Assembly: GCA_022885665.1 (NCBI GenBank)
Contig: JAGQDJ010000075.1
Coordinates: forward strand, 372,001-436,000
Reading direction: 5' to 3'
Source of the DNA: Triops longicaudatus
Taxonomy: Eukaryota; Arthropoda; Branchiopoda; Notostraca; Triopsidae
DNA length: 64,000 nucleotides
The notes under the pieces were generated by a model that was given only the letters and a program-made list of their open reading frames with translations, was not told the DNA's origin and searched no databases. The position numbers and the translations under genes were made by a program. Positions 26,401-40,353 of the stretch are shown piece by piece. The stretch's first letter is position 1. Each line of letters begins with the position of its first letter.

Positions 26401-29099
26401 GCTTTTCCGTCTCCCTCTCATCGTCCCTTTGCCGTCATAAACGTCCTGGAAGTAGTAACTCTTTCTTCCAGCATTTTTAAATAAACGGAAAAAGAACTAA
26501 TAAATTCTGGCATGTTTTCAAACTTATTTTGACACACTCATCATCCAAGGGTAGCTTATTGTCGTTACGAAGGCATAAAAAGACGAGCTTCACGTCTCGC
26601 ACACCAACTCTTTTTGGAAGTTGTTTGCCTCCTTCCGAGTCGTCATCCCTCATTTTTTTTATATATAAGGAAAGAGCAAAAGTCCGCTACAGCAAATCCC
26701 AGCAATGAAACACTTTCTTCCTACACCGGTAAAACCCAAGTTTGCCGTGAAAATCAAACATATGTCTAAGATCCTTCAAACGATTCTGACACTGCCACAT
26801 TTTTTTAATAAATAAATAAAAAATACGATCTACAGAACACTCAAGTGTAAAATCAGCTAAATAAACTAAACCTTATAGACAACAGTCCGGCACTTAGTAA
26901 CAAAACAACACAAAACTCGTCGCACACTAGTGTTCTATTGAAAATTCACATTTCACGAGCAAATTTCTCCTCACTGAAAGCATCTCGAACCACTCACAAA
27001 AAAAAATTCGCCGCACGTTCCAAGCTCCCGACATCGCGAACCGTCTTTCAAACACAATTAGTTCCCATAATTGCATGTCTAGCCTAACTTAAACCCTCAA
27101 ACCCACGACAGTGAAAGCTTATTTTAAAGTAAAAATTTTCAAAAGTGATTGACAACTGCTCTAAGTCTGACGCCTTGTCAGTTCCTTCGTCAGCAGGTAG
27201 TCCCTGCAAGCTTTACATCCAGAGATCCTTATCTCCCACTGGGACAGTAAGATTTCCGAGCTAATTGGACAAAGGCGTCAAAAAGATTAAAAAAAAACGG
27301 GTCCCAGCACAAGTTTCTCATAATGCTTTTCTGAAGAATTTATCCATATCAGTACCCGAGTAAACCATCCAGTCTTCTTCAGGTCATAAAAACCAAGCGA
27401 TTTTCAGGTTTTAGGATACCCCAAAACCCAAGAAAAAACTGTTCGTTTTTCCCAAGGGAGTGGTTCGTACTCCTTAAACAGGGCTGCAGATTCCTTCCGG
27501 ATGCGGAAAAAAAATCCCTCCGAAATGGTCGTAAAAGCTGACAACTGATGGACATTATTGGCCCTGACGAGAACTGTAAAGTCCAGTTCGCCTACGCATC
27601 TTAAAAGCCCTAAAAAACGCAAAAACATCTGGACAAATAGTTAACGGGGATTTTACTGTTTGAGTTAACGCTTGTTACGTGTGCTCTGACTAGTTCCATA
27701 AGAAACCAAAGATGGTTGAATCTGATAGCTCTGTAACTGAAACTTCGGGTATACTAGCCATTTAAGTTCGGTTTCGTTCGCATTTTACTTTGGATGCCAA
27801 GTTTGGTGAACAAAAAGATGTTGGAATGCAGCATGGGGTGAGGGTTAAGGACAGTTCGTGTGTGTCTCTGGTAACATAAACGAGCATTTGGTTTAGAACA
27901 GACAACAGGAAGACCCGGCTAATTGTTGGCATTTTGTTTGCCTACTTTGCGTACTTCTCCATGCTTTATTTACACAATCCTTTCTCTCCTCTTCGACAAA
28001 TTTGTACAAAATGGGTGGAAATAACTCTCAATGCCAGTTCGTTTTAAGGTTACTTCTTCTAAGTGCAAGAAAATTTCCCTTGACTAACTGATGAGTACAA
28101 AAGTAACACGTGAACTTTTTGTCCGTTCTGAACGTCTTATTAAAATATTCCGAACCCATAGCTACATGCTCCTTCCTATGTTCATTACACTATCATCGCT
28201 GAATATATTATAGCGTTAAAAACGAAGACTGATATCGCCAATGTTGCCCTACAAGCGTAACTAACATTTTGAGCCAGTAATACAGGGAATTCCCCTGCAA
28301 AAATCAACGTACGGCTACCCTGTTTCAAAAACAATGATTAATTAGTCAAACAATGATTAGAGCGGACTTAGGTTTCCAAACTTGCAGACAGATGTACAAT
28401 GCATTGAGAAAATGTGCAATTGAAATAAAACCGGTCTGGTCACTAGAGATTGCGAATTTCAACTTGATTCAATAGACGGTAACGGTACTTTCCTATCATA
28501 TGCCCCCTTGCCTGTTAGGTTTAGTTAGAGGACCTTTTTTCGGCCTCAAGAGCTTTTTCAGTGAAAATTTGTCATTAATTAGCACAAAAAACGGGGTAAA
28601 AGTACTATGGTAACAATTCTAGGATAAAAGTGCCCGCAAAAACACGGCATGAAAGCAATAAAATTTATGTGTCTTTTCCTCCCCCCCCCCCTTTTTTTTC
28701 TGGTTTATAAATGCACTGCAATTCTTTGGGCAAAACGAGTACGAAATATTTCTACCTAAACGGGGTTTGCTATGTTTAAAATAGTGATAACTTACATTGA
28801 TAGCCAGATGGCAATGACAACTTTTTGCACGGGTGAAACTTCGTTTAATAAGAATATGGTAGAAGGATAAGGCACATAGTTTGTCTGGGTAACTCTGTTT
28901 TTTTTTTTAATCGTGTAGCGCATTAACATGAAAATGTGGTTAATCTATTTTTTAAAAAAGGAAAAAGTGAGACATAATTACCTAAGAGTCGACGCACTTC
29001 ACGCTGGTTGAGAAACAGGTTAAGTTTGCCCTCAACACAGCATTGGTCCATAACGAGGCAAACGGCGAACGCGTAAATAAACCAGTTTGGAAATTGCAT
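14452..29099 (-). CDS. RYK: RYK/Derailed-type Wnt receptor pseudokinase, complete, 11 exons
   Basis: Single-pass receptor that binds Wnt through a WIF domain and guides axons and cells. Exons in gene order: 28982-29099, 22655-22782, 20058-20289, 18697-18877, 18092-18496, 17753-17868, 17269-17431, 16952-17104, 14847-15006, 14623-14759, 14452-14563. They join in phase to 634 residues plus a stop, against about 607-610 in human and fly. Residues 1-25 look like a signal peptide. The WIF domain is about 30-160 (EVRRLLGLSAELYYVRE). The transmembrane segment is about 188-212, followed by NKKRRH. A low-complexity Ser/His-rich linker precedes the kinase-like domain from about 355 to the end. Kinase motifs: EGTFG loop, VKTV lysine at about 390, HRD at about 490-492, DTS in place of DFG at about 510-512, and the family hallmark DYHCLGDNENRP. 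The altered DFG is normal for RYK and argues against ordinary catalysis. The first intron is 6.2 kb. Confidence 0.95.
15162..15183. repeat. Perfect 9-bp inverted repeat in RYK intron
   Basis: TTATCTTAG and its reverse complement are separated by TCAA. The core AGTCAACTAAG is repeated immediately downstream (about 15188-15199). It lies in the 1.9-kb intron between kinase exons 16952-17104 and 14847-15006. It could be a small hairpin or a chance AT-rich structure. Confidence 0.6.
22783..28981 (-). other. RYK first intron, 6.2 kb
   Basis: It separates the signal-peptide exon from the first WIF exon. No exon, RNA gene or transposon with clear ends was recognised. It holds many pyrimidine-rich tracts, a C-run followed by a T-run near 28680-28700, and short open frames on both strands that show no family resemblance. 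Long first introns often hold enhancers, but nothing here proves that. Confidence 0.6.
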
Positions 29100-29399
29100 T
29101 TTCGTGCTTTTCGTTTTTATACTCTCATAGAATTTCTTCCTCTCTCCCTCTCACCCTTGTAAGTACTAAAAACGTTTAATTCATACAACACTTGCCACTT
29201 CCAATTCTTCTTTTGGGCACACAAAGCATCCCATAATAAGAGAACACTAATCTCTGCACTTCTAATCCAAACTTTTTCGTGCAGAGACAAAATAAAACAA
29301 AAACGGGTTTCGTGGAGTCTCTAGCGCAATAAATTAATAAAGCCCCGTTCTTGTTAACTCTAACGAAACACAAGACGAATTGTTCACGGGTAATTTACT

Positions 29400-29620
29400 C
29401 CATGGTAAACCTCACTACTAGCTTGCCAGCACGACGGAAACGCCACACAACACTCGGTAAGCGCTCAGCACCGACTGACCACTCTGGCGCTGGGGAAGTC
29501 GATAGTCGTGCTACGGTAACGGCTAGTGTGGTTCGCCGCACTAGCTGGGTAAAACTCGCGCGGCCACGGAACTTGTGCGGCGCCCTTTTCCCGCCTTCTC
29601 TCGGTATTCACTCACGTAAT
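29400..29620 (-). promoter_or_regulatory. CpG-rich patch upstream of RYK, candidate promoter
   Basis: A short island clearly richer in G+C and CpG than its surroundings begins about 300 bp upstream of the RYK start codon. On the minus strand it contains TCAGT (29474-29478), which matches the arthropod initiator consensus. I see no TATA box at the expected distance. The position fits a TATA-less RYK promoter with a leader of about 375 nt, but this is inference. Confidence 0.35.
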
Positions 29621-32600
29621 TAATTAACTGTCTTAGCGTATGATGCTTAATGACGCCAGCTCGATGTTCCTCTCCTCCCGAAGAAACTCCGGATGTTTTT
29701 CATCAACCAAGTCCAGTCCTAAGAAAAAGTTATAAACTAATGAAGTCAATTAATCTTTTTCCATTTGCACAGGGCTCCGGTTTTCCTTATTCGCAATTGC
29801 AAAGTCATCGACCACCATAACAAAACCTGTTTGGTTTTCCTGTCAGCAAAACCCAGCTTCCTTAACCCAATTAGCCACCTCAGTTTACATTAAGAGAATC
29901 CTTTATGTGCTTTTAGATTACAGCAGTTTGGATCTCTTCGAAAAAAAGGAAAAGATGAAAAAAAAACTATGGGCCTATGAATTGCTTAAGTCCCACCCCC
30001 ATTTGCCTATTGATTCCCCGCCTTCGGCATTAATTTACCTGTTCGGCAGGACAATCCCTCTCTTAAACCCCCCTCCCAATCATCTTTCCCTACAACTAAC
30101 ATTAGCGTCCCTTAAGCACTACCCCACTGTTAAAACTGTCGCATGATTCACCCCTCCCTCCCCCTCCTTCCCCCTTATCGATAATAATGCGAGGGTTAGA
30201 AAACGCCAGAAGTGGACATAAGGAAGCTGTCACGCCTCCTGTGGCGATTTATTACCAATCTGGTGCATAATAAATTCATCAGCTCCAACTTTTCCCCGTA
30301 AAAAGAATATATCCCCTTTTTACAGCTGCCAGCACCCACACATTCCGTACCGGTTCTCTGGGAAAAACGCAGACTTTTGCTTATGGGTTACATGAAGCTC
30401 GAGAATCACATAAACCAGTAAAGATCAGTAAAACATACAAAATAAAAATAACCGTAAGGTGACTTGCCGCACAGTGAATTGTATCGCTCGCTAATTTGTT
30501 TGATTCACATGCTTCAACTACTTGGCTCAGAAGATCCAGCTAGACGTGAAAAATTAGACTGAACATATGCAGTGAGCGCAAGAATAACATAACTAAATCC
30601 CATTATAATGAATTTTTCACATTCCAATCCATGTATCAACTTACCGAATGCTATAAATTTCAACCGGAATAGCTTTAGACGGAAACAAATGGCGAGAAGG
30701 ACTGTAAATCTTACAATGTAAATATCTAACAGATAAAGATTACTTTCCTCGCCAACTGAGGATCAACAAAAGCTTTGGCGATAATAACTAAGAAACAAAA
30801 GCTTCAAGCTTTTTCGCCGGGAGCAATTGGAAATCGGTTTGGAGAATCAGCGGGAGGTTCAGCTCGTCCTAGAATCCTGCCGAGTTTGACATGAATCAGC
30901 TCTGACGTTTCAATCCTGGCGTTTAAGCATATTTTTTTTCGTTCCGTTTTTCTTTCGTTTTCGTCCTGTCTCCTAGTTGTCATTTGTCCCAACCTTTTTT
31001 CCCGAAGCTCAACGAAAGTCTGTGGCCAAAGCTGGACTTGTTCTCCTTGTACTAAAGAAAACGAGCCAAAAAGGCCCTTACTATGTTATAAATCAATGAC
31101 ACCTTCCCTTCTTGGGTCCTTTTGGACTGACCTGGGCAAGAGACGCGAGAAGAAAACGTTTTACCTGTCGTCTTCAACGGTTCCGAGCAGCTACGACCCA
31201 ACACCCTGGGCCTCCGAGTAGAAGACGAAGATGGCGGCGGAGAAAACCACTAAGCGATCCATCACCCCCTCCAGAGGGCAAGCTCTCTGACTCGGAAGCT
31301 ACATGATCAGATAACAAGGTAGCATCCTTACGACAAGCGACCAGAAATCTTCCCCGAAAGGTTACTAGCCCTTCTTTAAGACAAACCTCATCCTCCCCCA
31401 AAACCACAAAAATAATGCCAGGGACTCAAGGCTGGCACGCTAATTATCTTGCCAAGCTTTTTTCGTTCCAGGCAGAACACTTGAAGGCAAAATTGAAATG
31501 GGAATTTGGACACGTGCACCTTAAACGGAACCTTAAACCATTGCGTTTTCCCTCAAACTCAACATTTTCGGAGACACAATAGTTTACCTTTTCACCCCAC
31601 ACAGAGAAGTTTGTTGCGAAAAGCGATAGCAATGTTTAATATTAGCATAACAATGATTTGCTTTCAAAGCACCGTTGATTATTACGTTACCATTCAAGTA
31701 TCTCAAAGATGCCGTCTCATATAGAACGGAGAAATTTCGAAACGTGTGACCTACCATTGTAAAGGAATTCTTAGGTCGAAAACAGCTTTGAATTTCGCAC
31801 ATAACGGCTTGCTTTCTAAAACTTTTCCCTAATGTAATGCCAGGAAGAATACTAAAAGTGTGCATCCCTGGAAAAAGTCGTTTCTAATAAGTTAACGCCC
31901 AGTTAATATTCGCCACAGAACCAAGACACGGACAGATTATACAGCAGTCTCCTTATAATGAATCCTTTCGTAACGAATGTCAGCCACTGTGGAAGAGTCG
32001 AAAGCTCTGGTGTTATGTTACTCGCTGAAAAGCATCCTATTTAACAAAGTTTTATATACCAAACAGTTGTTTTTCATCCGTGACGTTCCTTATGGCGAAG
32101 CTTAACTATTAACTGTACATTAATCTTGAAACTTTCAACGATGAGATTTAGTGAAAAACTTGAAATCGCTACTTACTTCTCTCGAAACTTGGGACGTTGA
32201 TTTTATTAAGTGAACTGCCTATGAAGTAACTCCGATTGCAATATTCGGGTTGCCTTAAATAATAACAGCCGAAAAAGAAAAAAAGATAATACGAAACAAT
32301 TTGCCCAGTGAAGGCATTATTTGCCATGGAATTTTAAAAGTATTTCTGAAATGAAGGTCTTTTTGTTCTCGAATATTTCTTTAGTAACTTGATTTCGAAA
32401 GTTTTACACGGAGAGATTTCTGCACAAAAACTAGAGAAGTTCTTTTGTCTCACAAAATCGTTAGTGCAGATAAGTGAAGAAGCGGTTCAGGTGCATGGGC
32501 ATTTTCGAGAGTTTTCGCATTTCTGTCCCCTAAAAGGTGTGGCTGTCATAGGCAAAGCTTCTTATTGTTGATAACGAGGGAGGAAATGTTACCTAGTGGG

Positions 32601-34490
32601 GGGTAAACTGGCGGAGAGACAAGGCTTGACACCCCTCGGAGGTAAGTCCTTCTCCTGGACAAGGTACAGTTTAGAGAAGGAAAAGAACGCTGAGACTTCT
32701 GTTTGAAAAATAAAGAGATTTTCTCTTTCCAAGAGGTGTCAAAGCTTAAAGGAAAAAGCAGTTGGAGACTTCCTAGAGTACGATAATATTTACTAGAGAA
32801 AGAAAATGGGAAGCGAAAAAGCTTCCATACGAGTTCGATGTACAACTACGCTTTCTTTTAGATGTTCTCACTCGCAGATGCGAAAGAGAATTGGAATGGG
32901 AATAAGAGAATGCGTGGGTTCCTGTTTCTTTCTCTTCATGACCCATTCAATAGAGCTTCACCCTCCAGTCTCCGAAAAGGAAAAACTTGGGAGTGTGAAA
33001 ACGCAAAGAGACCAGTCGATTTCAATAGCCAGGAAACGAAGAAATTTCTAGGCGTTTAAAGGAACGCGTCGTGTTTCAGTAACAATTGCGGATTTGACTA
33101 TTGTTGACACGATCCTTGTCAAAGTTCTGAAAAGCTAGGAAAGGAAAGTTTGGGTGCAGGAACTCCATGAATACGGTGTTCTTTTACGATTCAAGTACAA
33201 GGTCAAATTTTCTTCGATTTTTCTGTATTATTTTTCTTTCCCTCGATAGGTTGCACTATTTACATTTCAAAGATAAACGGCTGCTGCTGCCCATCTCTTG
33301 CTACTTGTGGGAGGGAATCCTGGTTCCATTGAGTCAATTTTTATACTAGGGTTTCTTGGTGGCCAAAGATTCTAGCGTTTGAAGGACTTGCTCGGCTTTG
33401 CAGTTTTCCAACGAGGCGCTGACTTCTTTGCCAAACTCTAAGGACGGATGAACAAGTTTGGGTAGTTTTGTTTATTTTTAATACCGCAAATGTATAAGAT
33501 AGACCAGGAAATATGAAACGAAGAAGTTGACTCACCATGTCTGGCGTAGATCTTTGGTAAAATGCCACTGCATTCCCTTACCAAAATAGGAGTCGTTGGG
33601 TTTGTTTTCTTAAGGTTTACATAGAACTTCTCGATAAAATCCCTGAAACGAATGATGAAGTTTACTTCCGTAAGTTTAATAGCCAAAAGTTCGAATGACT
33701 TGGGCAAATCAGCACGGGTTTACACAAGAGAAAAACAGACAATTGCCGAAAATTAAGGCCTGAGTTTATGCTGAAACTGAATGGTGAACGGATCTGTAGT
33801 TAAGGTTAACGTGAAAATAACATAACGACAGGCAATTCTGAGACGAAATTTTATACGCAATCCAATTAGCTGCTTTTTTACCTTGCTCCTTTGCTAGCTT
33901 CAGATTTTTGGCACAGGTGAACCCTAATTTCCTTTAAATGAGGGGCAAATTTAATAACACGAGCGGATGACGCCATTTTTGAAGTAGGAGCACAAAACAA
34001 AACAGAAAAGTTTTCTTACTAGGCTTGTGAATAAATATTTCCTGCCCCTTTAATGAATACCCTCGCCATCTGTTGAACAATCATATTTGGCGCTTACTTT
34101 GAATTTATGTACAGGAAGGGTTCTTTTTATCACGTTTCCAATATCGGCATAAAGTAGTGGTTTGTAAAAAAACGCTTGTAGGTGGGAATAAGAATCTCAG
34201 TTATTAGACAGTATAATCAAGCTACACAGCCAGTATAAAGAGTCTACACTTTGTCCACGTAGCTGTATTAATCTCCGTATATTGATCAACAATGGAGCAA
34301 ACAGAAAGTTCTCAAGATATTTTAAAGTGAAGGGATTTGGAGTTTTCCTATATGTTTTTAATTTATATAACACTCATCTGACTTCGATAACTGGTTCTTT
34401 TCTACAGTTTCGGGGAGGGAAAAGGAATTACATGGCGTGTGGGACGAAGATAAAGGAGGGGAGAAGAGAACAATTTAGCCTGCCCTTTCT
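29621..34490. other. Intergenic stretch between RYK and myosin VIIa
   Basis: About 4.9 kb with no recognised gene. It should hold the distal RYK promoter and the 3' UTR of myosin VIIa at its right end. A GC-rich pocket at 31130-31300 contains a well-placed ATG with a 19-codon frame (31231-31290) that ends in TGA and has no recognisable relatives. The word AAGATGGCGGC there also matches the YY1/Pho-type motif. A perfect short inverted repeat, AAAAGCTT-C-AAGCTTTT, lies near 30797-30813. Confidence 0.55.
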
Positions 34491-37400
34491 TTATAAACGA
34501 ATGCTCTTTTGCTTATTCATATTGTTCAACATTAAGGAAATGTAGGATGTTAATAAGTCGTCCATTTTGTAGCCTAACGACGTCTCACAGAGTAATTTCG
34601 AGCCTCGCACCAAGTTCCCGATCGTCATGTGAAAGTACGTATTGCCGGACGACCAGTTTGAAATCCTTGTAAAAGGATGCGTCACCAACAATTCCTGGTT
34701 AATAAAGCCATATTAATAACTCAATAAAAGGACACAACAAGACAACGGATCTTGCAAAATGAAACCTGGGCAGGTACATGCAATACCAATCAGAGCGAAT
34801 ACTTACTTTCGTTTGAGGATGAATTAAACTGACACCATGTTTGTTTATGGCAATGAGGAGTAATTCTGGATAATTGGGATCCGTCGTTTGCTTGACTTCA
34901 AAGAATGCCGAGCCAAAAGTTGGCCAACGGTAAGTGATCTTCAAGAAATTCACTTTCGCATCTTCTGGGCTCATTCCTTTGATGCCAAATTGAAAGAATG
35001 AATATTAATGAAACGCACAAGCAGGCATATGTAGACTGACATAAAGTGAAAAAAATATGTGACACAGAACTTCGATATTATAGACTCAAAGCTAGATTTC
35101 GAAAACTAAAATCTAAAAAAAAAGCAAAAGTTGCAACTCAAATGTCCCTATTACCTGTGTCTTGGGCATGGGCTGCTGCAATAGATTTCTTCCAATCATT
35201 CGCACTTTGCAGTTTCATCAAATCTGCAGGAATTAATTCTCGTAGCATCTGAGGTACGGATTGCATTTCTTGCTTATTATCGCCAAACCGAACACGATAA
35301 ATTAACGCGCCCAAGCGAAGTGCTTCTTCTTTCGTACACCGATGATAACCTAAAAAAATATATATTTTTTTAAAACACTATACTAATTTTATTGACCAAC
35401 GGCTCTAAATCCGTTTAATGCTGTGACTAAACATCCAAGCGTGGATGATACAAACTTAATACAACACAGGTACTTTTGCCCGCTAACTTGGAATTCAAAC
35501 TTGGAGGCTAGTAATTTAATATCAATTCTGTACCTCGTAATAATTTAGGTAGCTCCTGATGATAATGGAAAATGATATCCGCATTGCGATCTTTGCCCGG
35601 CACGGTATTTGTCCATAACTTTTTCATAAAGAAAACTTGGTACGTAAATTGCGGTGTTACACCTATATAAAAATGCAATTTATAATGCGCAAATAATGAA
35701 ATAAAAATTAAGTCATTCATGTGCCACGTGTAAATTGTGGCAGCGAAGAATACGACATACACGCGGAATGTTTTTCATAATTTAGTTAAAGTTTAACTTT
35801 ATGAAAATACAATGCGTCCGTATTATTTATAAGGAACAGGTGATATTTTCTGATCAAAATTGTATCTTACCATCTTTGCTCGGACGAGCTTTCTTAATCC
35901 AATCTGTCAGATGTCGCACGAAATCAAAGAAGAAATCTTCTTCAGGAACGGAAATGACTTTATCCGCAATCTTGACAAATAAGCTGAATCCTTCTTCCGA
36001 TTTCAAGGCCAAACGCTGTGCAATATTCTGACAGAAATCTTTCGCTCTGGTAGACGAGTCAACTTCAAACGCCTACATCGTACAAGACAAATAATAAATC
36101 GCTAACAACTTTACATTCTATAACATCTGGTGCGATTTTACTTCGTCGGTGTCATCAGGGAAGTAAACTTTATGGAATATTTGCGTGGTTTTGTGTTGAA
36201 TAGCTTCTACTTCTACTTGATGAGGTGGATACTTTCGCTGACCGTGACGTAAAGTTTTTTGCAATCTTTGTAGAGAATCCATCGCAATTGGATGGCGTCG
36301 TGTCCTCAGAAACAGCGTGACTTCCTACAAAAACACAACGAACAGTTAAGTTGATAAATACGTAGCTTAGTGTAAAAGAAACAACACAATGAAAAGAGAA
36401 AGCGAAGTTAAACAAAAATCGTTAGCTGTAATAGACACGCCAATTAAACCTACTCCACCCAATTTACAACAGTGGCATTCATCGTGGCGTAACCCGAAAA
36501 ATAAGTGAACAATGCTGTAGCATAACTAAAAACAAGGCTTACAATTCCAATCGTTTCCCTCTCTATTTCATTATGTCTAACATTCTCTCCCCAACGATTC
36601 GAAATTCCGCCACGCAATTAATTAAACTTTTAAAAATATACGTGACTACCAACAAACAAATAAAAATATACAAATACTTCGAAACAATAAGATCTTACAT
36701 CTAAAACAAACGTCGAAATAGGACACAACGGCACTAATTTAGAGAAGACAGTAACTTCACAATATTACACGTCTAATAAAATGTACATGCCTAGGAACCT
36801 TTTGCTACAGTTTGACTCAGAATATTATTCCTGAAGAATAAAGAAATTAATAAAATACAATGATTACTTTAAGAAGGTTTTGAGAGCAGGCGAATAAACC
36901 TGTTGCGAGCCACATCAGTTCCCAGCCTCTTTCTTCGCTTAAACGATTTCGGTTATCGGTCAACTGTTTCATAACTTGACAATAAATCTCGTCCCGAAGT
37001 TGCTCCTATAACACAGAAAAGATGTTTTGAAACTTCTTAACAACAAACGAATTTCTCGCCATTTTTCTTTTTTTGTTGTTCAGAAAAAAAAAGAAAAAAT
37101 CGTTAAGTTTTTCTTCCAGAACGGAATCTCGTAATAAACAATCAGAATGAAAGAAAATCGAATAAAAAAGTTTTCGTACGTGTTTTAAGGGGCCTTCAAA
37201 AATGATATCCGTTAGCTCATTGGCGGACCGTGTTCGACGCCAAGGTAAATCGCCCATGTACTTTAGAATGGCCTGGAAAGCGTAGATGGCTTCTTGACTT
37301 AATTCTTCTTTGGTAGCTAGTTTTTTCAGTAACGGCAGCTTCAACGGATCCCGTGTGTGTTTCCACAACTCCTCACGACTGCCCCGACGAGCCGACGTTA

Positions 37401-40303
37401 AAGTTAACGACTTGGGAATGGTACGCTTCGGCGGAGGTCTACAGTAATAAAACAGATAATCAAAACTCCAAGCAAACAAGTCCCTGATGCATCCGTTAAA
37501 TGTTTAATCGAATCTGACAAATTAGCGAAATACAGATTTTTTTTTCGATGCTTGCTCACTACTACTGTTCTCCCACGAAATTCTTAAAAAATCTTTAAAG
37601 AGTATTTCTTATGGCGTTTGCTCAGAGCGTTAAATAAGGTTTGATTGTAATGTGCAAAGGAACATGACTCAGGTAAATGAGTGATGACGTAAATAAACAA
37701 GGTGAAGTGTAAAATAATTACGAAAAAGGAAAATAATGATGGAAAAGTTATTACTCACCTGAAATGATCTAAGCTATACTCCTCTAGTGTGTGTGGTTTT
37801 TCTTGAGGCTCGGTACCGTTGCTAGGACTAGCGTGTAATCTTCTTCCATGTTCGGCGCTGTCCAAGGTAAATAGTGCCTGTGAAAAACCGAAATGTACAG
37901 TTACTCCCAGTCATAAACGAGTAGGACAAGAAGTCCTTTGTCTTTCCACAAGCGTTGTCTCTCTTTCCTCACATTTCGCCACAGAGTTTCATTTTTGTCT
38001 TAAAAATACATAATCAATCGAATCACGTCAACTTTTGTCACGATTTGACCTCAATCTGCGTGATAACAAAACCAAAACGACGAAGTCTCCTATTTTGCCG
38101 CTTTACCTTCCAAGATTTCCTCCACTAACAGGTTTAAACTTGAAAAAGCTTTACAGAACATTAGATATTGGAGTTTATGAATACCGGACTGGAAGCGTAA
38201 GGGATCCAAGTATTGTGCGGCAAGTAATAACCGTAATACGTGTAAAATGCGGGGTCAGTCATGTTCGTTTCTCGAGTATTTTCCAAAACGCAGAAAAATG
38301 TTGCACTCCAACTCGTTGCACGAAAGTTGTCCACTTAGTTTAAACTGTTCATTTTTTTCAACACGTGTAAGCAAAAGATCTCTTCAGAGGTTTTAATAAA
38401 ACGTTTCATTAAAACGTAAAAAAACTTCCGAAGAGGATCCAAACAAGGAAATTCCCTGTAGCGAGAAACTTAAAAAAAGAAAAAAGCTAAAAAGGTTCGC
38501 GTCGCAAAATCACCATCACACATATCTCACCGAACGAAACGGGAGAAGCGGAGTGACTGAATAAGCTTTACAACAAAATTACGCTGCTTTCGTTGCTCTC
38601 GACGCCCGGCGCCGCTGGGTTACCTGATCCAAACAGCTAAAAACCTGAATCCGAGCCCGGAAGCGGTTTTCGGCAGTCGTAATGTGAATACCTTGGAGGT
38701 ATAAAAGACGAAAAGCTCCTAACAGGTGGTTGAATGAAAGATTCCAAAGAACAAAAGTGGTTTTCCTCTTCAAGCTATTTAAACGTATCATAAAACACGG
38801 GGGAAAAATGAAAGAAACGCTTGAAGCGGTTTTGAAAGGGTTAAAGTCCTAAAACAAGCCCGTGGAGGAAATTCACGCATTTGTGGACACATCAGCCATG
38901 GATAATTCTTATTCTTCTTTCTTCTTCTTCACCGAATATTTCCAGCGTTAGGAGCATTGGTATTTATGCTTTGTTTTGCATAGCAAATTGCTTTATTTTC
39001 GGTTTCTACCTTTTCATTATAAAAAATTCTCCACCTTGGCGTGAATTTAGAAAATTTACTTTGCATTCTAGAAGTGAACAACGCAAAAAGCAAAAAAACT
39101 TACTAAAAAAATGAATCGCTGTTTCTGTAAAGCGTAAATGAAGCCGTGGAAACTTAAAACCTTGTTATCAGCGTTTTACTATTCTAAAATTTCTGGGCAA
39201 CTGATAGATTTGCCCAAGCCAGACATCTTATTCAGCGTTACAAATTAATTAATCGCAATACTTTTTTATATCTATATTTTTAAATAAGTTATTTCAACTT
39301 ATTTGATCACAATATATATAATGCTGTAGTGGTGAATTCAGACACCAAATTCCAAATCCGAAGTTAAAATAGCTCAAGACTTACCAAAATATCTGAAGAC
39401 GGTTTAGAGGTGGCAGGAAGAACGTAAACGGCTTCTCCGGCGAAATCACCCTTCTGGCCAGTACGTTCGCATCGCCCAACGCACCAACCTGACGTAAGTA
39501 CCGCTTCCCCAGTGCTTTCGTCTTCTAAGAGGATTAAATCGCCCTTGTTGAAGGTTAAAAACGAAGTATTTTCGCCTAAGTTGAAACAATTTATTGTGAA
39601 TATTTCTGGCCGTATTAGTAACTGCGATCGATTAAATTACTGGGAGCTTTGTAATCTTGCAAAGCGATGACAAAACGTGAGCGTTTCTTCAGTCCTTCGA
39701 GGAAAAAAACGACCAGGTCCCGAATATCTTCAGAATTAGGGCTTTGGAAAGTGAATTCTTCGCCCCGAACAGTGGACAATGTGAAAGTTTGCGTAAACGC
39801 TTTACTAGTTCTAAAACGAAAAAGAAATCAATGTGAACAATCAAGTTCATTTGTTAATTTTGTTTTGACCAACTTTTTATTACTCGTATAACTAATGATT
39901 AATGAGTTATTCAGGGAAGAAGTTAAAAACAGGAAAAAGTTTGGATTAACTTTTAAGGACAGTAACGTTAGTCACTTAGCAATATGTGGTCCAAAAAGGA
40001 TCATCCCAACAAATCATAATCTTTCTCGTTTTACTTGAATTTTGCATTCGAAATTTTGCACTGAAATCTTACACTGAATTTTGACATTCCTTCTCGAAAT
40101 AATTAGGGATATCTTAATTTGTTACTTTTGACTGGCCACGGAAGTAATTTCTGGGAAAGATAGTTCTAGAAGAACTTGTTCTTGGTCGTCGACGACATAC
40201 GCGCCCGTCCAGTTGACAGCAATAATAACGTCATTTTTAGGTAAATTTGGACCTTTAAACAAATACATCAATTAGTTTAAAATTTACGATGCGAAGTATA
40301 AAT

Positions 40304-40353
<50 letters not shown>

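Noticed and set aside
34060..34082. Second CTCF-like word (AACAGATGGCGAG on the minus strand) near the myosin VIIa 3' end
   Set aside because: About three mismatches to the consensus; too weak to call.
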